From Neoceratodus forsteri (taxonomy: Eukaryota > Chordata > Ceratodontiformes > Ceratodontidae), in contig CM057456.1 of assembly GCA_016271365.2 (NCBI GenBank), positions 892,052,001-892,116,000 of the forward strand: a DNA stretch of 64,000 nucleotides, given 5' to 3'. Shown here piece after piece: positions 1 through 11,105 of the stretch. Positions within the stretch are counted from its first letter, which is position 1, and each line of letters opens with the position of its first letter. Below the pieces are notes generated by a model. The model saw only the letters and a list, made by a program, of their open reading frames with translations. It did no database searches and was not told where the DNA came from. The position numbers were made by a program, and so were the translations under genes.

Positions 1-455
1 GTTGCAGGTGCTACTATAATAGAGTAGGCTGAACAGGACAGCCAAAAAATGAGTCAATTTGATGTGTCTTTTTTTTCTTGTACTGTATTGATCACTGTGT
101 ATTTTGTCTTATTTTTTCTAACACTTGGTGCATGAGTTCATTTATCTTGTAGGCAAAAGAAACAAAAAGGTCCCTCTGTGTGCTTCACAGACTTTGTGCT
201 TCCTAACATTCAGTGTGGAGTTAAAACAATAAATAAAGACTAGCTCCCTCTGCATTTTTGGCGCTTTCTTTGGTTTGTTTTACAGTTACCTTGTGTAAAT
301 AAAAAAAAAAAAAATATCCCTTATTTTGTTTTCATACTGTATACAGTATGTCCTTTATTAGCTTCATCCCAGAGGGGAAAAAGACAGGAGTTGTTCAAGT
401 ACATTTGCCTAATGCCTAGTGATTTATTACAGTTACCTGTGTGGTGAAAAATATA
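1..455. other. Non-coding A/T-rich stretch
   Basis: No gene is supported here. The DNA is A/T-rich with an A-run near 300-314 and short self-complementary words such as actgtatacagtatg near 336-350. A 76-codon minus-strand frame at 321-551 has no recognisable motif and runs into the repeat that follows. Confidence 0.6.
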
Positions 456-756
456 CAGTGTTCCCCACTGTCTGAAAATATAGGGCGGTGGCGGTGGTGA
501 TCGGGTCAAAAGGTGCATTATTTTTCTGGCCCTCCTATATGCACTGTGCATGAGAATAAGTGGATTTTAAGTAACATATAGTGTGCTGGTATCAAAATGG
601 AGTAGTAATGCACTAAAGGATGTCAATAAAAGGCAATTTTGGAGGATTTTGTAAAACAAAAAAAAAATAATCAGTAATGGATAAAAAATATAGAGTGGTG
701 GTTAAAAAATATAGGGTGGTGGCCCACCAGGCTAAAATAATGAATGGGGAACACTA
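456..756. mobile_element. hAT-like short non-autonomous element (MITE)
   Basis: The left end reads cagtgttcccca (from 456) and the right end reads tggggaacacta (to about 756). These are inverted copies of a CAGTGTTCCCC-type terminus like those of many hAT transposons. Just inside, a motif close to aaaatatagggyggtgg occurs near both ends. The inside has no coding capacity. Flanks are A/T-rich (aaaatata / tatatatg), so the 8-bp target duplication expected of hAT elements cannot be judged. The hAT assignment rests on the termini only. Confidence 0.55.
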
Positions 757-778
757 TATATATGTACATATGTATATA

Positions 779-1132
779 TTAGAGGCAAAAAACTTAGTTT
801 AATGCATTAGTTAGGGTTGTTCCACACAGACAAAAGCGAGGAAATTCAGTGGGTTGAAAGCCCCCCTTGGACCCCTCTGCCCATACCCCCAATCGGCATT
901 GGGGTGCACATTAGGGTTGTCGGTCCTAACTCTCACCCCATTCTCCTACACCTCTGCTTCTTTACACATGTGATGGGGTGAGAGTTATGGCTCAACAACC
1001 ATAATGCACTCCCTGATGCCAGCTGGGAGGTGTGGGCAGAGGGAACAAGGTGCATGAACGCCAAAATTCCCTTGATTTTTGTTGGTGTGAATAACCCTAA
1101 CTATTGCATTAAACTGAGTTTTTGCCTCTAAT
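779..1132. mobile_element. Foldback / MITE-like element
   Basis: The two halves are inverted copies. The sequence from about 779 (agaggcaaaaaact, agtttaatgcattagttagggtt) pairs with the reverse complement of about 970-1132 (ending aaactgagtttttgcctcta). The arms are about 165 bp, imperfect, and meet near 946-970. The middle of each arm carries ctaactctcaccccat or its complement. The long minus-strand frame through here (985-1488) and a plus-strand frame (1165-1386) are low-complexity artefacts. The superfamily is not identified. Confidence 0.7.
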
Positions 1133-1234
1133 TTCCTTCTTTCTGAGAATGATAACGAGAAATAGTGAATGTAATGCGGCGGCGGGAGCTTGGGGCCTGC
1201 CACATGATGTCTTGTCACATAGTAACATTGTGCC

Positions 1235-1440
1235 CGCAAATGCAAACAGTAATGCGCATGGTGACGCAAAGTGAAACAAAGAGAAACAGTAGTGTAGACA
1301 GAAATGTTAAAAAATACACAAAAGCAAGAGCAAATGAAAACGTAAAGGGTAACGCACATGGTGACGTAGACGTGAACGGTAAGTGAAATGGGAACAGAAC
1401 CGCAAGTGAAAACGGTAACGGTAACAGTAATGTAAGCGCA
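1235..1440. repeat. Degenerate short-period repeat (gtaacg-like)
   Basis: About 200 bp are dominated by degenerate 6-base steps such as aacggtaacggtaacagtaatg, alternating with gaaac and gcacatggtgacg words. The block tgcgcatggtgacg near 1252 recurs as cgcacatggtgacg near 1352. It behaves like a decayed microsatellite. No protein motif is visible. Confidence 0.4.
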
Positions 1441-1728
1441 CAGGCTGGTTTTCCCCAAAAGCTGCATAAAGAAAGACAGTGAGTACAAAGAATGTATGCA
1501 TAATAGTGGTTCTCAGAACAGAAAATGAGGAGTTGGAATACTAAATTGCTTTTATCTCAGGAACCGTATGACGTAGAAAAAAAATATAAAAGTCATATGA
1601 TTTATGACTTTCCTAGCTAGTTTTGTACTTAGCCTCCAGTAGCGGGCTAAGCATTTTTCCGACGAAAAGTCCGTATCTCATACCAATTCCGAGATACGGG
1701 CCCTGAAAGGCATGGCGAACACCGTAAT

Positions 1729-2116
1729 GTTATCCTTAGGGAAAAAAAGAGAAGCTCAGAGTGCCATAACTTTGGCTCCCTGTAATATTTTTTCACCAAA
1801 CCACAAAAAGGCACATCTGTGGGATGTTGGCTGTGTTCCCTCCAAATTTCAGCCCAAAAGACCAAACCGTTATTTTGCAACAGAGTGCCAAAGGATTCCT
1901 GTAATGCGTTGGATGCTATAATGTTATCCTATGGGAAAAAACGTCAACTTTAGAGTGTCGTAACTTTGCCGCCATGTAATATTTTTTCAATGAAACACTG
2001 AAAGGCACATCTGTGAGATGTCGGCTGCGTTCCCTCCAAATTTCAGGCCAAAACACCAAACCGTTCTTTTGCAGCAGGGTGTCAAAGAATTGCTGTCATT
2101 TTCCCACAGCCTAGAA
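1729..2116. repeat. Two-unit tandem repeat, period about 194 bp
   Basis: Two diverged head-to-tail units begin gttatccttagggaaaaa (1729) and gttatcctatgggaaaaa (1923). They share further blocks in the same order: cataactttg/cgtaactttg, tgtaatattttttca, aggcacatctgtg, gttccctccaaatttcag and accaaaccgtt. Partial, more decayed units follow near 2470-2570 (ttaatatttttttcacgaaa, aaggcacatcgggg) and 2630-2760 (ccaaatttcaggcaaatccg). The full array may therefore span about 1.7-2.8 kb. No coding function is suggested. Confidence 0.65.
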
Positions 2117-2818
2117 AAGTACTGTTGAAGTTTGCGAAAGCTTTTGCAAATTCATTCGACAGTGTCGCAAGTGTGACAGTACTTTGCGCAGAGATTTGAA
2201 ACACATATTTCTGGGGTGTTTAACCCCAAAATAAAGACACGGCTAGCATCCTCAGGGTCCGACTAGGTGAATACAAAAAAGAATTAGGTTGCTAGAGGGT
2301 CCCAATTTTAAATGCCAAGCATTTTTCTGATCGCTAACTGAAAACAAAATGGCTGATTTGCAGCAGTAAAAGGGCCATTTGCGAAAGTAAAAACTGCATT
2401 TGCAACACTGTCGAACTTTTTGTTAACTTTTCCCACTGACTTATAATGGGAACTTGTTTTGTGAATAACTTTTGAACTGTTTAATATTTTTTTCACGAAA
2501 TTTTCAAAAGGCACATCGGGGACCCCGGCCGCACCGTTCCTGAAGATTCGGACCAGTCGTGCAAACCATGCGACCTGTCACAGCACCCAACAATAAAATT
2601 CAGAAAAGCGTAAGTCGTGTACAGAACATGTAATAACTCCCGCAGCCATATATACAGACCGGTACAAAACTTGGCAGATCCTAAGGCTTATGGGTCTTAA
2701 TCATGTATTCCAAATTTCAGGCAAATCCGTAGAAGTGTGCAAAGTTATTAAGGTGCAAAATTTGGGGTTTAATATGTAAATGGCTCTCAACTAATTACAG
2801 TGGCACTATCATAGTTAC

Positions 2819-2822
<4 letters not shown>

Positions 2823-2862
<40 letters not shown>

Positions 2863-2901
2863 ATATATATATATATACACACACATATACACACACACAC
2901 A
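2823..2901. repeat. TA/TG/CA compound microsatellite
   Basis: Alternating (ta)n, (tg)n, (ta)n and (ac)n runs occupy the interval. It is self-complementary overall, so a hairpin or slippage hotspot is possible. Confidence 0.95.
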
Positions 2902-2904
2902 GGT

Positions 2905-5345
2905 TTGTTCCCTCATTTTACTACCCTCAGTTTCTTATGCCTGAATCATCTTGATTAACAGCATGTAATGGGCTATTAAAAAAAAAAAAAAAAAAAAAGA
3001 TTTATTCCATCAGTGTTGTATACATGACCAGTATTACTGTACAATTTCAGAAATGTAAATTTCATCGCTGCACACACATGCTGTGTGGGACTGAAATGAG
3101 CACAGGCATTCACACCCATAGAGCAGTTTGGCAACAGTGGAATGACTTTTGGTTGCTGTTATTTGTGGTTTTAGATACAGCCTCACAGCATGTGTGGTCC
3201 CTTGTCAAACAAGGGTGAACTCTGATGTTATATTACTTCTCTAGACAGGGACATGCCATCTACTGTACTGTATGTAGAAAATGTGGTGTTCAGTGTAGAG
3301 GGTGGCTATAAGAAATATTCATGTAAGTACAGTATGTAGGGTTTAGTGGGTTAGCAGAATCAAAAGTAAAGTCAAATATTATGGGTCTCAACACAGCAAG
3401 CAGACGTTTGGCATTGACAAAGACTTGTTTACTATTCAGTGGTTCCTCCCTCCCCCTCCAACTGACTTAATGGCATCTTTGGAACACTGAGCTGGAAAGG
3501 ACTAGGGCACACCTGTAATTAATACTTCCCCCAACCAACTTCAAACATGTCAGAATTTCCATGAAGGAGAAAAATCAGCACACCTGCATGCTGTCTATTT
3601 CATGGCGACTGTTTATTCTCACACATACTCTAATTTCAATGGAGGCCAACCAGCTGCTCAAACAGTACAAACATGTTTCCCAGTGAAATTCTTCTCCCTT
3701 AGTTCTTTGGGACCAGCTAGAAATTTTGACCTACATATCATATTTGACACTTACATTTAGATCTAATGGGGAGAGAGGGCTTAGTAAACAGCTGATTCCC
3801 TGTGCTGGAGTCACACAAATTACTGGTAGTAATAGCGGGACTCTAAATTAGTCAGATACAGTGGGAGCAGTCAGAGTATTAATGACTTGCAAAAAAAAAA
3901 TAATAATACAAAACATCTTGCCGTACTGTTACCTAACCTGTTTGCCACCCCAAAAAAAAAAAAAATTCACAGGAACCCTGAAAGGGAAAAGTGACACCTC
4001 AACTGAATTTGAGTTGAGATTTTGTGTTCCATAACATCAGCAATGTGAAAAAAAAAAAAAAAATGGTAAAACCCCCTCATCCCTCACACCCCACTAACAG
4101 TATATTTTGCCTGCATTTGTACAGGTCACAAGGCAACAACTGCACTCGTCAGCTCAGTAAATAAGATAAAAAAAAAACATTACCCAAGTAAAGAAAGATA
4201 GTTAGCAAGTGCTAAAGGTGAAGTACTTGCTATTGTGGGTTTTACTGTACCTCCTTTGCGCCCGAATACTGTATATCAGGCACAGTACATTTAGAACAAT
4301 TGCTGGCTATATGTATATTTGGAGACAGGAGTAAACTGTATTTGTAAGTCTGTGTGATCAGTTATCAATAACGTCTAATAAACCATTAGCACGAAGCCCT
4401 GCTGTGAGCTATCAAAATAATTCCAAAAGATTGAGAATTTGGGAACGAGCTTTAGTTAATACTGTATGTGCTGTAATTCAACAGCTTTTGCTTACATCTT
4501 GGCATTTTCAGTGTCTGCTTTTTTGGGGAGTAACTGGAATAACTGGCACAGGTACGTCAAAGTAGTCTAATTAAAAAAAAAGCAGTTAGCATACTGGTCG
4601 CATATCTTGACAAGTATATAATGTATACAAAATCTGTATACACATTTATTCAACAACGTTCTCCCAGCTCCCAGGTATACCCAGGTAAGTGGACTGTTTT
4701 GCACACAGAAATCAGGCTACCACCTCCTACAAAGACCTGGAGAAATGCCAACACCAGAGCACTGTTCTTAGTTGATTGAAAGTTTAAATTTTATGTTTTA
4801 TTAGGCTCATCCCTTTTATACTTTATATCCTTTTAGTTTACACACACACAATCTTTACATCATTTTCTATTTGTTCAATGCACGAATTTCACTTTAATAT
4901 TTCTAATGTGCCATCAATTGTTCCAACTCATACTAAGAACACCTCAGTTTTAGTGACTGTGTGCCAGCACAAATTAGTATCATCCCAAAAAAAGTAAAGT
5001 GCACGTGCAAACATTTAAAACGTAGCCCAGCTACCAAATATCAGTGTGTAAGATTGTTGAAAGTAAAACTCCACCATATAAATATAGCTGTTCCAGAGCT
5101 GTATTACTAATTCAAAATTCACTAAATCTTATTGTGAAATGTAGGTATGCAGACTTGCAAGTCTCAAATGTGAAATTTCATGGACTGAGTGAAATTATTC
5201 CTTGAATTTTTGGTGCAGTACCACTCTGACAGTCTTTATCGAGTACTCATGTGAATTTCGCTTTGACCCAATTGAATGTAAACTTTTTATAAATCAATCG
5301 AGTTCTTTGTCCCCTATTCTCTACTATGGCATCAAGTTAAAGCCT
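2905..5345. other. Non-coding stretch with poly-A runs
   Basis: No gene or mobile-element motif was recognised. A-runs occur near 2979-2998, 3890, 3952-3964, 4049-4063 and 4570-4580. The 64-codon frame at 3024-3218 has no recognisable domain. The words tactgta and acagtatgt recur throughout. Confidence 0.5.
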
Positions 5346-5640
5346 TTCACACTCCCCTTCACTAATAAGCTGTACAATCCAAGTCCGCTAAATCAGTGGA
5401 GGTTTAAAGTAAAAACTACAGTATGGTTTGTGGACAAAAGATACCGCGACTGCTGTAGCCTGTTTATGCTTCCCGGAATCAGCTTTTTAGTGAATGGGAG
5501 TATGAAAAACATCACTTTATCTACGAGTTTGAATAATCCAGTTTTCTCATAGCAGCATATTGTACTAATACTGTAATATCTAAACAAGTCTGACTAAGGA
5601 CTCTGCCTGTATAGCTTATTAGGGAAGGGGAGTGTATGGA
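5346..5640. mobile_element. Foldback / MITE-like element
   Basis: The left arm from about 5350 (acactccccttcactaataa, then gctgtacaatccaagtcc) is inverted at about 5590-5637. There the reverse complement reads acactccccttccctaataa, then gctatacaggcagagtcc. The arms are roughly 47 bp with a loop of about 190 bp. No transposase is present. Overlapping short ORFs on both strands (5202-5552, 5393-5587) have no support. Confidence 0.6.
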
Positions 5641-6721
5641 CTTTTCGTATTTCAAAAACAACAGTCTGGGACTTGTATTAGATTACCTCCACTTTTCAGC
5701 ATACCACTCTGCTTTTATAAGCTTTTTGACCGAAGGCAAGTGTTAGTGTGGAATTTTATTATTTCGAGGTGCTGCCAGTGCTCCCTCCCAATTGAGTAAA
5801 GAAGCAAAAAGCAATAGCACAGTTGGAGATTTTGTGAATCGCAAATGGGTCCCAATCATATTTGATCTGGCTGGAGATGGAATACTTTGATTAGCTTTGG
5901 CACTTACTGTAGATGCTGGATGAGGATGAGGGCACAGATTTGGCCCATGCAATATGCACAGTATCAGCGTATTTGAGACTGATAATCAGAAAATCGTATT
6001 ACATCTCATGTGTTAAAATACCCTCCACACTCTTGAATGAGTTACTGTGATTGCAACCCCCTCACCAAACCTGATCAGAAACAAAAAATACTCCTCCAGC
6101 GTCCAGCTGACTCAGAAACTCATCAGCCCTCCCTCCATCCCCAACCTGTAAAATGCCATGGCTGTTACACTTTTGAAAGAATTAACTATTTTTTCTAAGT
6201 TCCTTGTATTGCAGATTTATGGTATTGCATCCAGAATCATGATACAGTACGTGTAAATTACACAGCATAACAAACTACCCATCCACACAACCTCAGAAGC
6301 AAAAAAATACCATCTGCCTCCTAGCTGATCAAACTGACCTCCCAGATCAGGAGCCACAATAAAAAAAAACCAAGCCAGCGACTGACATTTTGAAAGTAGA
6401 TATCTCTTTAGGGAGATAGAACTGCTGGTGATGCTGGAGCCACCATGCTACAAGAATCACTGTCACACAGCTGCTTCAGATGTTCAACTGTAATTTTGGA
6501 ATGGAATCACCTTATCATCTAAAGCTTCTACTTTTCATTTGGGCTACTTTTCCTGCAGTATGAGTATGATTTTAAATAGAAAAAAGTTCTGGGATACTGG
6601 CTTGTTAAGACCAAAGTGTCCATCACAGTCTATGGCTCACGTACTGTATGCACCATAATACTAAGTTTAACAAAAAGAATATGTGAAAGTCTGACGTAGC
6701 ACCTTGCACTAGGAGAATTCT
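5641..6721. other. Non-coding stretch, nothing recognised
   Basis: No coding motif, RNA gene or repeat structure was recognised in this kilobase. Short A-runs occur near 6300 and 6361. Confidence 0.4.
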
Positions 6722-6917
6722 ATTTGAAAATGCAGTAGCTGAATGAATAGTCATCACTGATACAATGTTTCTATTATGTCTTTGGGTGATTTGTTACAAT
6801 ATGCTACAGACATACTGTACTGATACATTATAACAAATCCCCCAGACACGCCACTGCTATGCATAATAAAAACATTGTATCAGTAATACCTATCCAGTCA
6901 GCTACTGCATTTTGAAA
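6722..6917. mobile_element. Foldback / MITE-like element
   Basis: A near-perfect foldback. Blocks in the left arm (aaaatgcagtagctga, actgatacaatgtttctatta, gggtgatttgttacaat) recur inverted and in mirrored order in 6826-6917. The arms are about 80-90 bp around a short centre near 6805-6825. There is no open reading frame. Such hairpins are typical of non-autonomous DNA elements. The superfamily is unknown. Confidence 0.75.
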
Positions 6918-7730
6918 TAAAACAGAGAAACAAAACATTTTATAAAATGGCAACAAAACGCAAAATGTCCTTTCGACCCTAATGCCCGTGACTATCGTAG
7001 CGAACTTGATCTCCAGTACCTGAAGTTGTGTACACTAGCCAGTAAAGAAAAATAAAACAAAATCACTTCACTTACTACAAGATCAGCTGTTCAGGTGCCA
7101 AATGTTTGTCCTGTAGCAGCAGTTCAAATGCATTCATTTCAAGAGTAAAAAAAACATTCTGCTGAACTAGCACCACCAGTTCGTTAAATGCAGTGACAGA
7201 GCGAGGAAGCAGCGTGGCGCTGGACAAATCACAGAACACCACAGAGGGAGATCGGATTTGAAAACCGGAATAGAGTGCAGAAGAACGGAAATATTTTCCC
7301 CCTAACTCCATATATGGCACTGTTCATCTGTACCATACGAGTCACAAACTCACTCGTACTAATGGGATATGTAAAGAAAGTGGGAAGGAAGTGTAGTTCG
7401 ATGATTGCAGGGACAATAGGAAGTCTTACAGAAAGCACCACAGTGAAGCACATGGGTGGGCACAATTATGCAAATGAGCAGCAGTCTGAGATCGCACAAC
7501 GGCTAGACTAAAACATTGCAGACCTCCCAGGCAGGTTATAAAATGAATAGCCATGTAGAAAATAAAGAAAAATATACAAACATGTGTGTAATTAGAATAG
7601 CTATGCACATATAACTCCTGTTGTGCTGACATCACCATATGAATAAATGTCACTGTTACTGTGAGACCAGGAACAAAGTGCACTAAGCATATAATGACAA
7701 TACATCAAGTGTTTCCCTTCTTTTTTCACA
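6918..7730. other. Non-coding stretch, nothing recognised
   Basis: Three overlapping short frames (7075-7320 minus, 7229-7465 minus, 7275-7511 plus) occur but none contains a recognisable domain. No clear repeat was seen. Confidence 0.4.
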
Positions 7731-7955
7731 CTAACATACTAAAAGCCAGCAGAATAGGCCAAATGGTCTGTCTTGTCTGCTCGAAAGCCAGCAACCTAGT
7801 GGCTGCTCACCTTACCACCCCCTAGCCCCCAAGAGGGTCTTCATTAGTTTCAGTTTCCCCTTGTACCGGTCCCACCCCTTCTTCAATCCCTCCACTGTGC
7901 CCTCCTCCACCTGCCTCCCAGGCAGCGCATTCCATGGCCCCACCTGCTTAAAAAA
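7731..7955 (-). pseudogene. CR1/L2-type LINE 3' end (RT C-terminal remnant)
   Basis: Read on the minus strand, 7940 down to about 7800 encodes PWNALPGRQVEEGTVEGLKK followed by a GWDRYKGKL-like segment. This is the conserved WN-x-LP ... V ... T/S-V-x-x-hK-x-x-hD signature at the very end of the CR1/L2 LINE reverse-transcriptase protein. Downstream, the 3' untranslated part contains ccatttggcctattctgctggcttttagtatgtt (reverse complement of 7731-7775), also typical of CR1/L2 tails. Everything upstream of this 3' tail is missing, the common 5' truncation left by target-primed reverse transcription. Confidence 0.7.
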
Positions 7956-7999
7956 AAAAAAAAAAATGACATTCACCTGAAAGAAGCCATGTCACAACA

Positions 8000-8122
8000 G
8001 CATTAAGCCACTCCGAAGGTGGCATCTAATGGGGAATTAATGCATGGTTGGATGATTGTAGGCAACCCCCCCAACCATGCATTTAATTCCCCATTAGATG
8101 CCACCTTCGTCGTGGCTTAATG
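8000..8122. mobile_element. Palindromic hairpin element (MITE-like)
   Basis: The left arm 8000-8051 (gcattaagccac ... gcatggttgg) and right arm 8071-8122 (ccaaccatgc ... gtggcttaatgc) are inverted copies, matching at almost every position over about 52 bp. They flank an 18-19-base loop. The whole could fold into one long hairpin. Near-perfect arms suggest a young foldback element or recent inverted duplication. It has no coding content. Confidence 0.8.
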
Positions 8123-9595
8123 CTTACATAATAAATGCTCTACGCCCAAAAGATATTCCATTTTCTTTGCTCACTTTGAGTCTGTGCAGATCACAGTGTT
8201 GAGCAGTAGCTGCAGAAGTTACTTCTGTTGGCTGACTGTGACAATCTTGTTTAATATATTTTGTTTAGGTGATGACATGCCTTTGTTCTTGTACACAGAA
8301 TGACAAATGTTATACTGCAGTTTCATTTTTAGTTCAGTTATCCAAACGGTGTTGAACTGCAGCAGTCTGGGAAACAAATTAATAATTTCTGCTACTTCAG
8401 TAGGTTAGCGAATGACTGTCAATATCGTCGGGCTGGGATCTGACTGTTTCAGCTGCAGTTCAGATTTAGGCATGATATGGGCAGGACTGTCTTTCGTTGG
8501 GTGGATGGACGGCGTTAAATTTATTATGTGGAAAAAAAATTTGGTTTCCTTGAAGAAAAAAAAAAAAAAAACATTCCCTTTTGGTAATGTGAGGTCCAGT
8601 CTAGTTAATTTTTCACAGTACCTCAAACTCCCCTTCCCAAGTCCTGATTCTCTGGAACAGAGAGTTAGACTGGCATTTTTTTTTTTTTTTTTTTGAGGGG
8701 CGCTTTTTTTAATGCCTACATTAATCTTTCGACATCCATTGCTTACTGCAGGCTGCAGCTACTGCTGCTAGGTTGTACAGGTGTTGTTGGGGCCACCGCC
8801 CCCCAACACACACCCATTCATTGCCCCTGACTATTGTCTTTTTGTGAACCTGGGTCAGTTTGACAGCTCAAAGGCTTTTGAGTTGTGACCTTGTTTAAAA
8901 CGTGAAAGTCCTTACATGTACTGTTTAACAACACAGGCACAAAATTAACATTTTCTCAGCATCACTGAACCACGCTGGCAGTCCCAGTCATAAAATATTG
9001 TATTATAGGTTCAGACCACGCTCCTACTTATTTAATGAAGTGTACCTGTGTAACGCTGTGGCCACTATAGAGATGCTGGTCTGTGTATGGAACTGGAACA
9101 CTGTTCAAAGTAATAAACAGCATATGAGATAAAATCCTCATTCTTGTTACTCCTGGAATGGGTTTGAAAGATATCACTGCTGCTAAATTTAGGATGGCAG
9201 TGAGAACATTAAAGAAAACAGGATTTTTAAACTAAATAACTGTATAGTAAAAAAAAAAAAAAAATCAAACACTAACACACCAGGTTACGAAACACACAGG
9301 CATGTTTTACTGGTCAGGAATACAGTGAACTTCACAAAGGGTTGGATAATTTTTTTTTGTTTTGTTTTCCTGTCCTCTTCAGTTAGGTGTTTTTTTTTTT
9401 TTTCAAATGAAGGAATGAATAAAGTGTCCCACAAAATCAAGAAGGTACTGTAACAGTCTCAAGGCTTAATTTACAAAAGGGAATGCAAAGTCTTATTTCC
9501 TGCTCCTGCATTTGCCCCAAAACTCAGGAACACTATTTTTTTTTTTAAGTCCTGCATTATTACAGTGCCTTGGTTTCCTTGATTTGCAGCAGCTT
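8123..9595. other. Non-coding stretch with A/T homopolymers
   Basis: Long A- or T-runs lie near 8555-8570, 8676-8694, 9248-9263 and 9390-9403. Frames at 8405-8626 and 8412-8696 are driven by these homopolymers. No gene motif was found. Confidence 0.45.
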
Positions 9596-9597
9596 TT

Positions 9598-9711
9598 AAC
9601 AAAACAGATGGCAGAAGCTACAACCATAAAAAAACTGAAGGTCATCTTCTCGGTTAGCCTGGCAATGTAGCAGTCAACAGTATTAGTGTAGGGATCAAGG
9701 TTGGCACACTT
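9598..9711 (-). pseudogene. Connexin fragment 1 (Cx31-like: second extracellular loop into TM4)
   Basis: The minus-strand frame of 38 codons reads [20 protein letters not shown] followed by [18 protein letters not shown]. This corresponds to the second extracellular loop and start of the fourth membrane segment of a beta connexin. The conserved part is the VDCYIARPTEK-type motif followed by TFxFFMVxASAIC, most like the Cx31 (GJB3) group. One of the three loop cysteines is replaced (DPY instead of a DPC-type motif) and the Pro of RPTEK is Leu. Homology stops upstream at a tandem array and downstream after CFV. Connexins form gap-junction channels; this fragment cannot. Family assignment is by motif memory, not alignment. 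Confidence 0.7.
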
Positions 9712-9714
9712 AGG

Positions 9715-9870
9715 GCAGTATCAGGGACTGGGGGAAGGTGGTCCACTACACCACCAGAGAAAGTGTTAATTTTTTTTTACATAACTAGTGTGGCGACATT
9801 AGGGATCGGTGACTGACAGGCAACCAGAGACAGTGTATTTTTTTAAATTACTTATCTAGTCACAAACCCC
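9715..9870. repeat. A/T-rich tandem array next to connexin fragment 1
   Basis: Units contain ccagagaaagtg or ccagagacagtg, a T-run, acataactagtg or acttatctagt and a gtggcgacat-like block. At least two units are present. The same unit type adjoins the second connexin fragment at 28.43-28.67 kb in the same relative order and orientation, so the connexin piece and the array form one dispersed unit. Confidence 0.6.
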
Positions 9871-10806
9871 AGTGCCACAGCAAATAAAATGACAAGGAAA
9901 AAAACTGTCTGGTGTTGTTGAGAGATGGCCTTCCCAATTCATAAGTATTGGGTGGTTGGCCGAACGATGAGACAGTTCTGCTTATAGTAAAACCTAATTG
10001 GCTGTTCCTTAGCCAGTCAGGTTTTAGGACAGGCAGAAATGCCATTCAAGAAATGCCATTCATTCATTCTGAAAGTCATAAAAATATTTCACATCTCTGC
10101 TCAGAGAAGTTCTAAGGACTAGGATGGGCTGTTATTTTTTTACCTGCCCCATAATAGTGGGTCCAAGGGGAAACCCCAGAAAGGGATGTTTCCTTTTAGT
10201 AGTCCCCCTTTTAGCACCAGAGAAGGTTTAACAAAGTTTTTCTTTTTCGTTCTCTTGGAGTGGGACTGAGCACAGCAAGATCTTTTGGTTTGTAAAGTAC
10301 CGTATGTGCCTGCTTGCAGCACGACAGAGCTCATGAAGGGCCTGCAAATATTTAGGGTGCCCACTTGGAGCACATCTGAGCTCGAGATGGGCTGGAATAT
10401 TTTCCCATAAGTGCTCTTATCAGATCCAAGTTGCTTATGCAAATGGAGCTAGTTCAAGTTAATGAGCTCCCTCTTAAGCACTGGAGATTTTTGTTTGTTT
10501 TTCATTTCCATCCTCTTTGAGAGGCACTTTGTTCAGTGGGGAGGGACTGATTCTTTTTATTGATTTTTCTAAGTACCCACTCCAATTGGGACAGAGCCCA
10601 GGAATGGCATACACAAATTTAACATGCCTGGCTTGGTGCAGGGCTGAGTCCAGGAGATGCTGCCATTTTTCTACATACCCATTCCTAACAAGTCCAATGT
10701 GCAAGTTCAGAATGGGCTGATTTAAAGTAACAAGTCCCCTCCAAAATGTTCCAATTTCCAACATCATTATATCAGACATATTACTAAAAGTTTGTTTCAT
10801 TTTTTT
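9871..10806. other. Unassigned stretch left of DIRS-A
   Basis: A minus-strand frame of 136 codons (10884-10474) and shorter overlapping frames occur. I recognise no family in them. Part of the long frame (about 10807-10865) is repeated inverted beyond the far end of DIRS-A. The region may be an old repeat. No host gene is supported. Confidence 0.35.
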
Positions 10807-10865
10807 CCAGATATGTACTGAACGAGGGGCATTGACACTTATCTTGTTGAACTCATTTATACTAG
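10807..10865. repeat. Left copy of inverted flank around DIRS-A
   Basis: This 59-bp block (ccagatatgtactg ... tcatttatactag) matches the reverse complement of 25263-25321 at about 45 of 59 positions by my alignment, with most differences being transitions. It lies about 20 bp outside the left end of DIRS-A. The matching block lies a similar distance outside the right end. Confidence 0.65.
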
Positions 10866-10940
10866 AAAGTGTAATGTTAGGCAAAAATACAGGTTACTCA
10901 CCTGTAATAGGAGTTCTAGTAGTGGTATATGTTGTTCATC

Positions 10941-11054
10941 CACACTGTCCGGCAGGTACCTTGCCGCTTTAAGATGGGCCGGAATGTCTTCAAGCTCATT
11001 CCTCCCACCCACCCGGATGATGAAACTCTTGGCTCCACCCCATGATGCCAGATC
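10941..11054. repeat. DIRS-A left inverted terminal repeat
   Basis: The block cacactgtccggcaggtacc ... ccatgatgccagatc is the inverted copy of 19413-19526 (gatctggcgtcatgg ... gtacctgccagactgtgtg). About 55 bp outside it, the left extension tacaggttactcacctg is unique to this end, as in other DIRS elements where the two outer ends differ. Confidence 0.9.
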
Positions 11055-11105
11055 TAGCCCGCTGGAAACCAGGCTGTGCGCTGAAGCCGGGGAGGTTGGG
11101 TGGGT

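Noticed and set aside
985..1488. 167-codon minus-strand ORF
   Set aside because: It runs through the foldback element and a degenerate short repeat. Composition is repetitive (Val/Thr/Cys-rich) and no domain is recognisable.
10474..10884. 136-codon minus-strand ORF directly beside DIRS-A
   Set aside because: It has a plausible length and part of it recurs beyond DIRS-A, but I could not tie it to any family; kept only as an inverted flank.
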